Source: Polytrichum commune
Taxonomy: Eukaryota; Streptophyta; Polytrichopsida; Polytrichales; Polytrichaceae
Reading direction: 5' to 3'
NCBI GenBank assembly: GCA_950295325.1
Contig: OX485806.1
Location: 40,674,001 to 40,738,000, forward strand
Length of the DNA stretch: 64,000 nt
The notes below the pieces were generated by a model. That model was not told where the DNA came from. It saw only the letters and a list, made by a program, of their open reading frames with translations, and ran no database searches. Position numbers and translations under genes: made by a program. Below are positions 23,520 through 34,294 of this stretch, in pieces (positions within the stretch are counted from its first letter, which is position 1; each line of letters begins with the position of its first letter).

Positions 23520-26500
23520 AATTCGACGGAAAGACGGAAATACGGAAATACGGATTCAATTTCCGTATTTTACCTTGCTTATCTGAGGATAATAGGGTCT
23601 ATTAGGACAAAATTAATGGTACTAGGAAATAGAGTAGTCTAACCCCGCCTTGTGCGGTAAAACGACTCTAAATAAGTACTATGACCGGTCCGTCAAATAG
23701 GATGGGCGGACCATGTAATCATGGTCCAAACCCTTGGTCCGGACCAAGTAACGGACGCGCCGAGATTACCCAACGGCCCGGAAGTGGCGGTTATAACGGG
23801 CCTTATGGCGGTTGGGGGAAAAGAGAGCCGTTGGTGAAAATGTTAGTAAAACCGTTGGTGGGAACCGCCGGAAAACGGTTGGTAACCGTTTTCCGTTAAA
23901 CCGAACGGTAACAGGGGAAGGAAGAGGGAGGAAGGATATTTAAGGGTCCCTTCCTTCTCCCTCCCACTCTTTTCTGGAAAAAGGCAACCTGTTGAGAGAA
24001 CGAGTGGTGAGGTGTTCCTTCTTTCGAGCCGCCAGCAGTTGGATTGCTGGGACTCTGCACTTTTCAGTCACCGGCAGTGGGCTTGCCGGGACTTTGTGGC
24101 AATTAGACGGAAGAGAAGGACTCCGGAAGAGAGAGAGAGAGGTTGCAAGCCAGAAAGGGTGAGAGGAGAGGAAAATGCCGGAAGCACGGGAAGAGGATCA
24201 GCGGGAACCCATCCCGATTCCGCTGAAAGCCCTCACCCCTGCAATTCCGAGGGAGGATAGAGAGCTGCAGGAGCTCGCGGAGGATCTCAGGGTCATGGGT
24301 TGTGCGGGATTGTTCTCCAAACCCTGGAATCTCAGAGCGGAAGATACCCTCCGCGAGTTTAAATTCGAGAGGGGAAATCAGTGGCTAGGCACAAAGAGGA
24401 GGGATCCGGAACATTGGACTCCGGATACGTGGAACAGGGTCTACGGGTTTCCCAGGGGAATCACGGAGGGGTGGGCCGGCCGCCGCGACGGCCTGTTCGC
24501 CGGGAAGTTCAGAGGGGACGCGGATCCAAAGGACGGGTTCCACCCAGGGAACTGCCGGAATATTAGGGAGCGGAGAGTGCTAGAGTTTCTCCTGCCCATT
24601 CTCAATCCGGACAAGTCGAAGCGGATTAGCCTCATCATGGCTAACATGCTGTTTGGTGCAATGTCCGGAGTCCGGCCGGTGAATTGGGGCCTGATCATCC
24701 AGGAGATAGTCGGACGGGCCCTCCCCCATATTGGCCGGAAACCCTCCTTCCTCTCCCCCTTCATTTTGCACCTCTACCAGCATTTCGACTGCATCACGGC
24801 AGAGGAGGAGGACCTGCTCACAATAGCGGCGGATGAGGTCACCTACAAGCTGCTCCCGGAAGCCGGAGACGTCGAGACGGAGACCTCCAGCGACCCTATT
24901 CTTCCGGAAGCACCTCCCTCGTCACCCGGAAGCCCGCCACCAACCGTCCCGAGGCCACTCTCTCCCCCTCCCCCGCACCAACATCCGGAAGCCGGGCCCA
25001 GCTGGGAGACCCCATGGCGAAATGTGGACCTATCCGCTTGGGACTTCCCGGAGAATCCATTCAAGCGGTTCCAGGAGGGGATGGAGGACCTCAAGACCCA
25101 GTACTACCGACTGGAGCACATCGTCAAGGGGGCGAACCACGCTCTGGACGACTGCGGACCCGGAAACATTCTCCGGGAATTGGCAAAAAGGGCGGATCGG
25201 AAGGAGCTGGAGCAGGCCAAGACGGAGAACGCCCACCTCACCGCCCAGGTAGCGGCCATGACTCAGGAGCTGAGTCAGAAGAGCGAGGAGATCCGGAAAT
25301 ACCATGCGGAGCAGGCGGTGCTTTTCAGCCGGATCCGGGAACTGGTGGGCCATCCGGCGGAGATCGTTAACAAGGCACATCTCTACGACCGGATGATGGG
25401 GTCCGGAGATCCCATTTCCGCCAGGCAGACCCTCCCCATCCTCGTGAAGTATTCACGAACGATGAAGGATCTCCTGGCGGAAATCCAGAGGGTGGTCCCG
25501 CCAAGCGGAACACCGCGGAGGGTGCTCTATCCGGGTCCGCCAGGGTCACCAACCGGAACCCTCTACGAGGTGGTTGGTGAAGTAGCCCTGGTTCAGAATC
25601 CGCCGGCCTCTACAGGACCCAGCCAGCAAGGAGGCGGCTCTCGGCCTGGTAATTCCGGAGGGGCTCCGGAAAGGGTCCGTTCTCCCCAGGTGAGGCGGAA
25701 GAGCACCGGGTCGGTCCGATCCGGAAGGGGCCAGTCCCCTGTTCCGCGGAACTCGGATAGGTCCCGGACTCCGGATAGGGCTCGGACGCCGATCCGGCAC
25801 CAAACTTCCGATCGGGAGGCCACTCCGAGTAGGGGCAAGGCTCCTATGACCCACGCCTCGCCATCGTCTCCACGGGACTGCCAAGTGGTGAGTTCATTTC
25901 CTCCGCCACACTCGGGAGCGGCCTCCAACAGGGATCCGCGGACGGCTTCACTCTCGGGTGGACGGAATCCGGAGCAGGGCACCGGAAGCGATCCTTCTCC
26001 AGTCCGAAGCATCCGGATGGGGACAGCTTCCGGAACCCCAGGGACAGTCTCCGGGACACCAGGGACCGCTACCCCACGGACCGAAAGGGCAGCGGATTCG
26101 GAGGACGAGGTTGCTCCGTCTCCGAACATGAGGAGGATGCTTACACGGCTGCAGAAGGCGTCGCCGGCCTGGGGCTCATCCGCCGTCAGCGGGTTAGGGA
26201 GTCACTCAAAGGAGGGATCGGCTCCGAAGAAGCACCGGTCTTCTTAATTAGGGGAGTGGCTAGATTGATTAGGCAGAAGGGAGGTAGGCAGGTAGGACTT
26301 AGGAGTTTTTGAAGACGATTAATAAAATTTTCCTTTGGTAGTGTCAGCGGAAAACCCGGATCTGGATCCGGGAAATCCGGGAGACCGGGGGTAGTTAGGG
26401 TTTTCTTGAGCGGCGGCCGCTTGGGCTGCCGCCCTCAGTTTAGGGATTTTTGAGCCTCTACTTAAGGCTGAATAAGGAGCTTGAGGAGGGTTCCTTCTCC

Positions 26501-27700
26501 ATCGTTGTATTGTGATTACTCCTACCCCGAATAAATGTCTTTGCTTCTCACTCCTTGACTTCTCTTGATTGATGTGTGTGTGAATGACCTGGAGATCGTT
26601 AGTGGAAGAGAAAGAGAGGGCATGAGGGATAGGAGTTCCGGATAGGACATGAGAGAGGAGACCCGGATCAGATCCGGTTATCGCATTGTAGATCCTCTCT
26701 GAGTGTAGTGGGAGGGAAACCTCACTAATCCGGTAGGTTGGGTAACGTCTAGGTGGGATAGCCGCTGGGAAGATTGGGTGATATCCGGAAGGGATCCGGA
26801 CTTGCGCCAATCTGATCTTCTGAAGAGGTCCCACCGTCCTTAGACGGACCTGCCCGGATTAGTGGTACGGATCGCCCAGTTATCTCAGATTGAGTAGAAT
26901 CCAAGGTAGAGGTAGCCGGACAGATCCGTCGGACGGAGAAGGAGAGGTCCGGATCAGTAAGGATTCCGATAGGAGGCCACCTCCGGAGTGCAGTAGGAAG
27001 AGATCCTCATTGTTCCGAATGCCTGGGTAACGTCCATGTGAGATAGCCGTCGTTAGGACTGGGCAAGATCCGGAAGGTGCCGGACTTACGCCATCCGACC
27101 TTCTGAAGAGGTCTCACAGTCTTTGGACGGGGTAATCCGGAAAGTGGTACGGGTCACCTACTCATCCCGTCGAGTTAGATCTCCGGTTGGAATCCAGACT
27201 CCTCTGGCCACTATGGTCCCAAGAAACAATCCAGATCTCTCTGCGTGACCTGCCAGGACGGACCTAATCAATCCGGATTGGTTGTGAGGGAGTTTCCGGA
27301 TTCTAACCTTATCAAGGACGTCTTCACCGGAAGAAACCAATTATTCTAGAGGGTAGACGTAAAGGGGTGGGTAAGTATTATAAAGAGGACCTAGAAATAA
27401 CATCCGGAGAGGTACCCTCCGGAAAAAGGCTAAGAATGTCCCCAAAGACCAAATATCCGGAAATTAGGCTAAGGAAGAAGAAATAAGCAGGTACGGAGAG
27501 TTTTAGACCTCCTACACTTCACAGAATCCCTGGACGATACTAGGGTCATCCGGACAACCCGGATTAGGCACTTAAAACCGCCAATCTGGACATTTTGGTG
27601 TTCGCGTGTTCCCACAGGAGTCATGGTCAAATGCATGTTGGCCGCCATGAATACACATTCCATTGCAAGGCTGGCATTCTCCATGTTGGAATATTAGGTT
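23520..27700 (+). mobile_element. Probable non-autonomous retroelement body around the gag-like gene
   Basis: GC-rich DNA full of CCGGA/TCCGG words begins near 23640 and stops near 27650, distinct from the AT-rich flanks. Downstream of the gene are AATAAA-type signals (about 26320 and 26530). A diverged direct duplication follows: about 26640-26895 and about 26935-27195 share GTAACGTC, GATAGCCG, CTTCTGAAGAGGTC and the following TTAGACGG/TTGGACGG blocks. Paired LTRs were not found by eye, so the borders are approximate. Confidence 0.4.
24175..26247 (+). CDS. Retroelement-associated gag-like / plant transposon protein, 690 aa
   Basis: A single uninterrupted frame of 690 codons begins at ATG 24175. 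Residues about 75-225 form a globular region with Y-G-F-P-R-G-I, F-A-G-K-F and V-L-E-F-L-L-P-I motifs, resembling the 'putative plant transposon protein' type of domain found in retroelement gag-like proteins. Residues about 330-415 are Glu/Gln-rich and likely coiled coil. The rest is Ser/Pro/Arg-rich and disordered, with S-R/P-G repeats. No zinc knuckle, protease or reverse transcriptase is present, so the element is non-autonomous or the frame is a separate retroelement gene. The base composition is much more GC-rich than its surroundings. The family assignment is from memory of the pattern and is moderate. Confidence 0.65.
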   Translation: MPEAREEDQREPIPIPLKALTPAIPREDRELQELAEDLRVMGCAGLFSKPWNLRAEDTLREFKFERGNQWLGTKRRDPEHWTPDTWNRVYGFPRGITEGWAGRRDGLFAGKFRGDADPKDGFHPGNCRNIRERRVLEFLLPILNPDKSKRISLIMANMLFGAMSGVRPVNWGLIIQEIVGRALPHIGRKPSFLSPFILHLYQHFDCITAEEEDLLTIAADEVTYKLLPEAGDVETETSSDPILPEAPPSSPGSPPPTVPRPLSPPPPHQHPEAGPSWETPWRNVDLSAWDFPENPFKRFQEGMEDLKTQYYRLEHIVKGANHALDDCGPGNILRELAKRADRKELEQAKTENAHLTAQVAAMTQELSQKSEEIRKYHAEQAVLFSRIRELVGHPAEIVNKAHLYDRMMGSGDPISARQTLPILVKYSRTMKDLLAEIQRVVPPSGTPRRVLYPGPPGSPTGTLYEVVGEVALVQNPPASTGPSQQGGGSRPGNSGGAPERVRSPQVRRKSTGSVRSGRGQSPVPRNSDRSRTPDRARTPIRHQTSDREATPSRGKAPMTHASPSSPRDCQVVSSFPPPHSGAASNRDPRTASLSGGRNPEQGTGSDPSPVRSIRMGTASGTPGTVSGTPGTATPRTERAADSEDEVAPSPNMRRMLTRLQKASPAWGSSAVSGLGSHSKEGSAPKKHRSS

Positions 27701-28017
27701 TTTGTTTTTAGGAAAGAGTTGGCGGCTAGTATCCTATGCTGAAGAAAGGATCCAAGGGAAGATGACGAGTACTTAAGGGAAATCCCCCCACCAAGGGACT
27801 CTTTTTGCATCTCATATGTGGGTTGCGCTCTTGAGACCCTTGTAGTGTGGTGGATACTTGTTTCGCGCAGGTATAGATCCTATTGCAATGAACCTATTAT
27901 ACCCTAAACCCATATTCGATTTGCACTATCTGGATCTCTGAATGCGATGGATTCTATTTCTGACAGGTATTGTTCACGCTGCAAGGGTCCTATTATGACG
28001 CCGCAAATTACGGAACT

Positions 28018-28687
28018 TTACGGATGCGCGTCCGTAAACATTACATCTCTTGACTTATTTGCTTATTGAATATCTCATATCTTATTGAATCTCTCAGTGG
28101 CTCGTTGCATCATTGAGTATCTCAATCTATTTTCATTGGCTCATTGAGCATTTACAAGTAGGTTTACGGACGCGCGTCCGTAAACATGCATCCTTTTGGT
28201 GTCACATGGTGGTATGTCATCTACAATGTGGGCTGTGAATTATTATCTGTTTTGATAGTATGCATATTTGTTCTGATGAATATTTACGGACGCGCGTCCG
28301 TAAATCTTGAACCTTTTGCATCTGTTCTAGTAATGAGGTAAAGGTAGGTTTACGGACGCACGTCCGTAAACATACAAACCTCTTGCATCTGTTTAGTAAT
28401 GAGGTAAAGGTATGTTTACGGACGCGCGTCCGTAAACAGACAAACCGTTGGTACACATTCAAATACATTACTGGTAAGGCCAAGAGGTAAAATTTAGTGT
28501 AAATGTAAATGGGGCTGGGACTTCTTGGTTCCTTGCAACCCTATTTGTTTTGGACACAATTGTCATTTGACATAGGGATGTTTACGGACGGGCGTCCGTA
28601 AACATACATTGTCTAATTTGCCAAGACGTTTGCGCCTAACCCTGACATCTCTTATCAGATAATGATTTGCGGACAGGCGTCCGTAAA
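28018..28687. repeat. Array of seven type 1 palindromes upstream of the DUF7869-like gene
   Basis: Dyads with arm TTTACGGACG lie at 28018-28039, 28162-28185, 28282-28305, 28348-28371, 28414-28437, 28580-28603 and 28664-28687 (imperfect). Centres include CG, CA and GG. The units at 28318-28450 are a tandem duplication of about 66 bp (ATGAGGTAAAGGTA plus palindrome). The array ends about 50 bp before an acceptor (CTCTTGTAG) and start codon, so it probably lies in a 5' leader intron, as in gene A. Confidence 0.95.
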
Positions 28688-28740
28688 CATACACTGCTTA
28701 TATTTTATCTCATTCTTCATTTGGCTCTCTTGTAGTGGCC

Positions 28741-31700
28741 ATGGATTCCGACGTCGGTGATAGTGCGTCCGATTTCTCCTCGGAACTGTCAAGCTATGCT
28801 AGCGAATTTGAAGATGTCGTGGAACAGGAAGCTACAAATGGTGTGGCCGATGCAGATGATGAAATCATACCACCATGTGAGGGTTATTCGCGGGAGCAGT
28901 GGGTTGATCTTGATGTTGTACTACTCAATGCATGTGCCGTTCCCGTGGCCAACGGTGTTTGTAGGAACTCGAATCCAACGGATTGTATTGATGCAAAACC
29001 CCTCGGGGAGGACGATGTTGGGGTGTGCATATTGAACTCCTTACTTCCATCGGAAGTGCCTCCTGGTTGGAGGTTCTCTCTCCGTCGATGGCCTTTGCGA
29101 AGTGTTCATCACGATGGTGTGAGCTTGTGGGATCAATCCCGCCGATTTGAGCAACTGCAACAGTCTTTGTTCGCCACAATGCGTCCCAGACAAGGTCGTC
29201 GTAAATATGATTCCGTTCGTGTGCCTCGTGAACCCACGCAGCGTCGTCGAGATCATACATTGGGAGACACATCTATTAGGTCCGTAGCCACAAAGGATTG
29301 TTATGCGAAGAAGTGCTGCCAACTATTTCCCCGTGACAAAATCAAATCTTTGAGGCAAGAGATGTGGCTTGCCGACTTTCGTATGCGGTCTGCCAAGAAA
29401 CTTGAAGTACATCGCAACATGCACTTGGATGCCGGAGGTTGTAAGGTTGTGACCTTGGAAAATATAGAAGTTTGTTGCCGGGCATGGTACATTATTCATG
29501 CCGTTTCAAAGGCAGATTTTTATAGGTTCCGGAACTACTCGCTGCAAGGAAGGCGTTCTCGGTTCCATGGCAACTCAGGTACAAAGAAGCCCAGGGAGGC
29601 AACACTCCAAGCGGCTGCAACTCTGTCAACCATCATTATGCCATTAGCGGATGCGATGCCACACAAGACACGCACTTTGCCGTCGGGGGAAAAGGTTGTT
29701 CAGATGGTTTTACCCACAGGGACAAAATGGAAGAACATACTCGTGGATGTTAATGAAGTTGGTGAAAATGTTGGATGTGGGCCGATTTCGTTGTCAAAAT
29801 TGAATGTCATCAAGAATCAACAGTTCGCTGAATACATTACGAAGAGACCCGGGGATAAGTTTGCTACGTGTTCTACTTGTGAAAAATATAAAGGCCTTCG
29901 AGACGCACATCCAATAGGGACCAAGTCGCACACCAGACATCAACAGAAATACATTGAGCATGTCAACAACCAGGAGGCACACCGTCAATACTACTACAAG
30001 AATCGCGCCTTATCGATAATGAGGCCGAACGAGGTGTTGACAATCATTCATGACAAAATGGACCATGCGAAGACCGCTTGCCCTTGTTATGCGCGGAAAA
30101 TAAAGGCCACAGATGGATATTTCAAGCTACCAATATATGTCACAGGTTCGTTGGTTTTCATTTTTTTGGCGTGCCCACATATTCATTTTTAAGAGTTACG
30201 GATGCGCATCCGTAACTCGTCTGTGCATGGTTGTTCCTTACTTGCGGCAATATCATATTTCCTTCATATATATGATATTGGAATGTACTTCTCATTTGTA
30301 TGTCTTAATTCAGGTATAATTGCACATGGCCATGTGGACGTCAAGTATGCACATTATGGCTTGGATTTCTATCTAGGCGATGCCAATCATACCGTAGGGT
30401 CTTTTGCAAAACTTCTACGAGATCTTGAGAGTCCGCCAACATCATCCTCGCGTGCTTTTTTTGTTGGATGTGGAACAACTCCGATTTATGAGGTTGTGCT
30501 AGAGGGGAAGGAAGTTTGTCTATCTTCATTTCAAGAACCGCCTGAACAACCCGTTCTTGCTAAACCTTTGCCTCGAACTCTACACGTGCAACTTGACAAT
30601 TGTGCCAAAGATAACAAATGTCGATACGTGTTTTGTTTCTGGTCATTGCTGGTAGCCAAGGGCATTTTCAAAGAAGTGTTTGTGTCTTTTTTGATGGTTG
30701 GCCACACGCACGATGACATCGACGCTTCATTTGGACGTTGGAGTATGAAGTTGCACGAGGAGGATTTTCCGACAATTCCTCTTCTCATGAAATCATATAT
30801 GGATTTGGACAATGTGCCAGTCATTCCACATTTGATTGAAGAAGTGCCCGATTTCAAACGGTTTATAAAACCATTTATTCTTAAGGGGTCTGACCGACTA
30901 GTGGGCCACACCAAGGCTCAACAATTCCGATTTTATATGCGTGACGATGGTCTACCCGCCATGCAATTCAAAGTTTTGTGCACTTCCCCGAATTGGGGTC
31001 CGGAGGAAGGGATACTCATTTGGCGCAAAAACGAAGATGGCAAATGTGTGCTACCTGATGGTCAGCCAAAGCCTTGCACACCCAACCCCATGAGGAATGG
31101 GCCAGAAATCATCAAAGGTATATCCGGATTCATTGAATATTGGAAAGAATTGTGCGAGGAAGACATCACAAGACGTGTTAGGGATACCCACGAGCCATTG
31201 ATTACGTATTGGGATCGTATTCGCACGGCATTGATAGCACCCGATGTTGATACACATTCATGTTTGACACAAGGGTTTTGGCCACAAAGTCGAGTGACAG
31301 TCGTGGAATCTGAGGCCATGTTGTTCAACAATGGGGACGTTCGTGAAGAGTTCGCTGCGGACGATCATTATGTTGGCCCTGCTCGCAATCGACCGGAGCC
31401 GTCGTTTCGTGTTGGGGTTGATTGCCACGAAGGTTATTTGCTGCTCGTACGTGCTGGGGATGAGAAGCATCCCAAGCCAATTTGGTTGGTGAAAGCATTG
31501 TCATCACCAAACTTTGTTCCAACTAGTCCAAATTTTCGCCAAATTGAGGTGGAATATTGCCGTCCAAGCACCAAAGATCAAAATGTGCTCCGGACATATT
31601 TAGGGTGGGACACCAAAAAAGGTTTCAAATGGACAATGGACTCATCATACGAACCGGTTTGGATAAACACAGATACCATACTTTGTGCTTGGAAACCACA

Positions 31701-31833
31701 CAAAGGTTCGAAATCAGAGACAATGACCATCCCGCAAAAACATATAGATTTTGCCAAAGACAACTTGGCACGTATCGCAGCTGCGGAAAACGATCTTGAA
31801 AATGGAAATGAAGTTGAAGATGAAGATGAATAG
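28741..31833 (+). CDS. DUF7869-like protein, candidate RNase H-fold transposase (type 1 element), two exons
   Basis: Exon 1 runs 28741-30145 and exon 2 30314-31833, giving 974 codons with no stops. ATG 28741 follows an acceptor at 28730-28735. Landmarks in order: an N-terminal region shared with the other copies (W-V-D-L-D-V-V-L-L-N), C-x-x-C in C-S-T-C-E-K-Y, H-D-K-M-D-H-A-K near the exon end, L-D-N-C-A-K-D-N-K in exon 2, and V-G-H-T-H-D-D-I-D-A-S-F-G-R-W. The last two match the DUF7869 family pattern. The spaced Asp residues would fit a DDE-type catalytic core, but that is inference. The C-terminus is acidic. The gene points away from gene A, and both share type 1 palindromes. It is the only fully open member of its family here. 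Confidence 0.85.
30193..30218. repeat. Perfect 26-nt palindrome in the intron of the 28.7-kb gene
   Basis: The dyad has arm GAGTTACGGATG and lies in the 168-bp intron 30146-30313. It is a variant of the type 1 arm. The paralogous intron at 35815-35953 lacks a palindrome. Confidence 0.95.
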
Positions 31834-32426
31834 GGGGAATGATATTGATGTACGTCGGGACCAAAGTTAGTTGAAATGTGTATTTGTTTGTCATTAATAT
31901 ATGACATTGGGGTTGAATATTATATTAGACACATTTTATAGATTACAACTAGTATAATATTATTGCATGACTGTATTGATTTACGGATGTGGAATCACCC
32001 TTCCCATGCGCTATCAAATGTTTTCTAGTATATGTTTATATTTACGGAAGTGGAATCCAAACTATTTAATATTGCATATTATGTTAATTTGTAAATTCTA
32101 ATTAACATTGTAAATTTATTTTAAGTATTGTTGCAATTGGGATGTGCCATTCAATTCAACCACAATAGACCAAGAGCTTTATGTTTCGGATGCGCATCTA
32201 AGAGTCAATACATATAAAATTAGATGGCTATTTATGGATTCATTACTTTTGTTCAACACAATCCCAAAAAAACCAAATAATCGTGTAATTGTGTCATTTG
32301 ATTCTCATCCCCATACTTACTATATTTAGTAATATATAGTTCCATCGCATATGGATTTCTAAAATATTATGATGTAATTGTTCCCGATGTTCCCTACGTT
32401 CACAATATTCGCATCCGAAACTATGG

Positions 32427-32476
32427 GTCCAATTTATTTTGAGACTTTCCAAAGTCTCCAAATAACGAATATAGTG
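32427..32476 (-). mobile_element. CACTA-type right terminus of the type 1 element
   Basis: Read from the right edge inward, the sequence begins CACTATATTCGTTA and continues with GGAGACTTT..AAAGTCTC, an inner small inverted repeat. The same terminus in opposite orientation begins at 33888. Homology between the two ends continues inward for about 100 bp (shared AATATTGTG and GGGAACAT blocks). It lies about 640 bp after the stop of the 28.7-kb gene. Confidence 0.8.
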
Positions 32477-32984
32477 TTTACATAGTAAAGTAAATATTAC
32501 GACATAAAGTGAGAAGTATATGTCATTGCCGGATTTGTTTACTATAATAAGTCACACGCACTTACTACGTAAAGTTATGAATCTCCTTCGTTATTGTCCA
32601 AGATTACTAGAGGGAGTGATATGGAGATTTTTATTCATTTCACATATATGACTTTGTGTAGTGAAGTGCAAAAGTTAGTACACACCTACATGACTTAGTT
32701 ATGATATCACTAGGCTTAGTTATATGGTGACGTGTATTATCTTGCTTATATTGACGAGGCATAGTGAAGTAGGACATGACTTTATGAAGTAAAGCACGCG
32801 GAGCACCCCAAACTTCACTCCCATTGGGAACGTGTCCATTGGGAACGTCTTGTCCGACATGACTATGACCATACTTTACTGCTTGTTCGAAGCGACTGGT
32901 CGTTTTCCACGTTAGTAAAGTTTGGATTTTCTCACTCGTAGGAGTTAAAAAACCTAGTTTGTAAAAGACGTGTTTTGTTGTAGT
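32477..32984. other. Spacer between the terminus and the LRR pseudogene
   Basis: AT-rich sequence with no supported gene. Confidence 0.4.
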
Positions 32985-33887
32985 GTCACTTCTTTGATGA
33001 AGCTTGATTTGTTGCATTGTTCAAGGATAATGACATTACTTGAGGGACTTGGAAACCTCACTTCTTTGACCAAGCTTGATTTGTGAGGATGTTTGAGCTT
33101 GACAACATTACCCGAGGTACTTGTAAACCTCCCCTCTTTGACAAAGCTGAATTTATCACAATGTTGGAGATTGACAACATTAGTTGAGGGATTTGAAAAC
33201 CTCACTTCTTTGAAGGAGCTTTACTTGGCACATTATGCAAGCTTGACAACATCCTTGGAGGGACTCGGAAACCTCACTTATTTGACGGAGCTTTATTTGT
33301 CAAGTTATTCAAGCTTAAAAACATTACTAGAGGGACTTGAAAACCTCACCTCTTTGACAGAGCTTAAATTATGGGGATGTTCAAGCTTATCAACATTACC
33401 CGAGAGACTTGGAAATCTCAATTCTTTGATGGAGCTTTTATTTGTTAAATTGTTCAAGCTTGACAACATTAGCCGAGGGACTTGGAAATCTTGCTTCATT
33501 GCACAAGCTAGTTTTGTGGCATTGATCAAGTTTAACAAAATTACTCAAGGCACTTGGAAACCTCACTTCCTTAACAAAGCTTAATTTGTCGCAATGTTGG
33601 AGATTGACAACATTACCCAAGGAACTCGGAAACCTCACTTCTTTGACGGAGCTCAATTTGACAGATTCTTCAAGCTTGACAACATAACATGTGGGACTAA
33701 GAAACTTCACTTCTTTGACGAAGAATTATTTGCCAAATTGTTCAAACTTGACAGTAGTACATGAGGGACTTGAAAACCTCATTTTTTCTACGAAGCTCAA
33801 ATTGGGGGGATGTTCAAGCTTGAAAACATTACCAAAGGATCTTGGAAACCTTGCTTCTTTGACATAGCTTAAATTGTGGGGATGTAA
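32985..33887 (+). pseudogene. Leucine-rich-repeat pseudogene fragment
   Basis: About twelve 72-bp units each encode a 24-residue plant LRR of the form L-x-G-L-x-N-L-T-S-L-T-x-L-x-L-x-x-C-x-S-L. The frame is open at 33093-33584 but has a stop near 33090 and frameshifts afterwards. Such repeats occur in plant NBS-LRR and receptor-type proteins. The last repeat is broken in mid-unit exactly where the CACTA-type terminus starts at 33888. The host LRR gene was therefore probably the insertion target. The remainder would lie beyond the far end of that element. Confidence 0.85.
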
Positions 33888-33932
33888 CACTATATTCGTT
33901 AATCGGAGACTTTTGAAAGTCTCAAAATAATA
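33888..33932 (+). mobile_element. CACTA-type left terminus of the type 2 element
   Basis: It starts CACTATATTCGTTAAT at the point where an LRR repeat is interrupted, followed by the hairpin GAGACTTT..AAAGTCTC. It faces the 3' end of the 34.3-kb DUF7869-like gene, as the terminus at 32476 does for the 28.7-kb gene. The three bases before it are TAA; the matching duplication would be off the window. Confidence 0.85.
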
Positions 33933-34294
33933 TATGCCCATGGTGTGGGATGCCAATATTGTGGGCATACGGAATATTGGGAACATCAAGAACATGACGA
34001 TTTAAAATTTCGCACGTAAAGCATATTCTTATTACTAAAAATAGGATCTTTCATTTTAAATGAAAATGTGAGCTCCTTGTGGAAAATAACAATCGACTCT
34101 AAAAAAACAAATGGTTTATGTTATTATAGAGTTTGGGGTGCGCATCCCATAAGTAAGGCTCTTATGAATTATTTGGATGGCACATCCCAAACGTATACCA
34201 CAATGGAGTGCGACAAGTCCACTAAGTCTAATAAAATCCAAGTCTACTAAGCACCCATGTTTTTCGTCATTAACTCCCACCTAATATGTTATGT

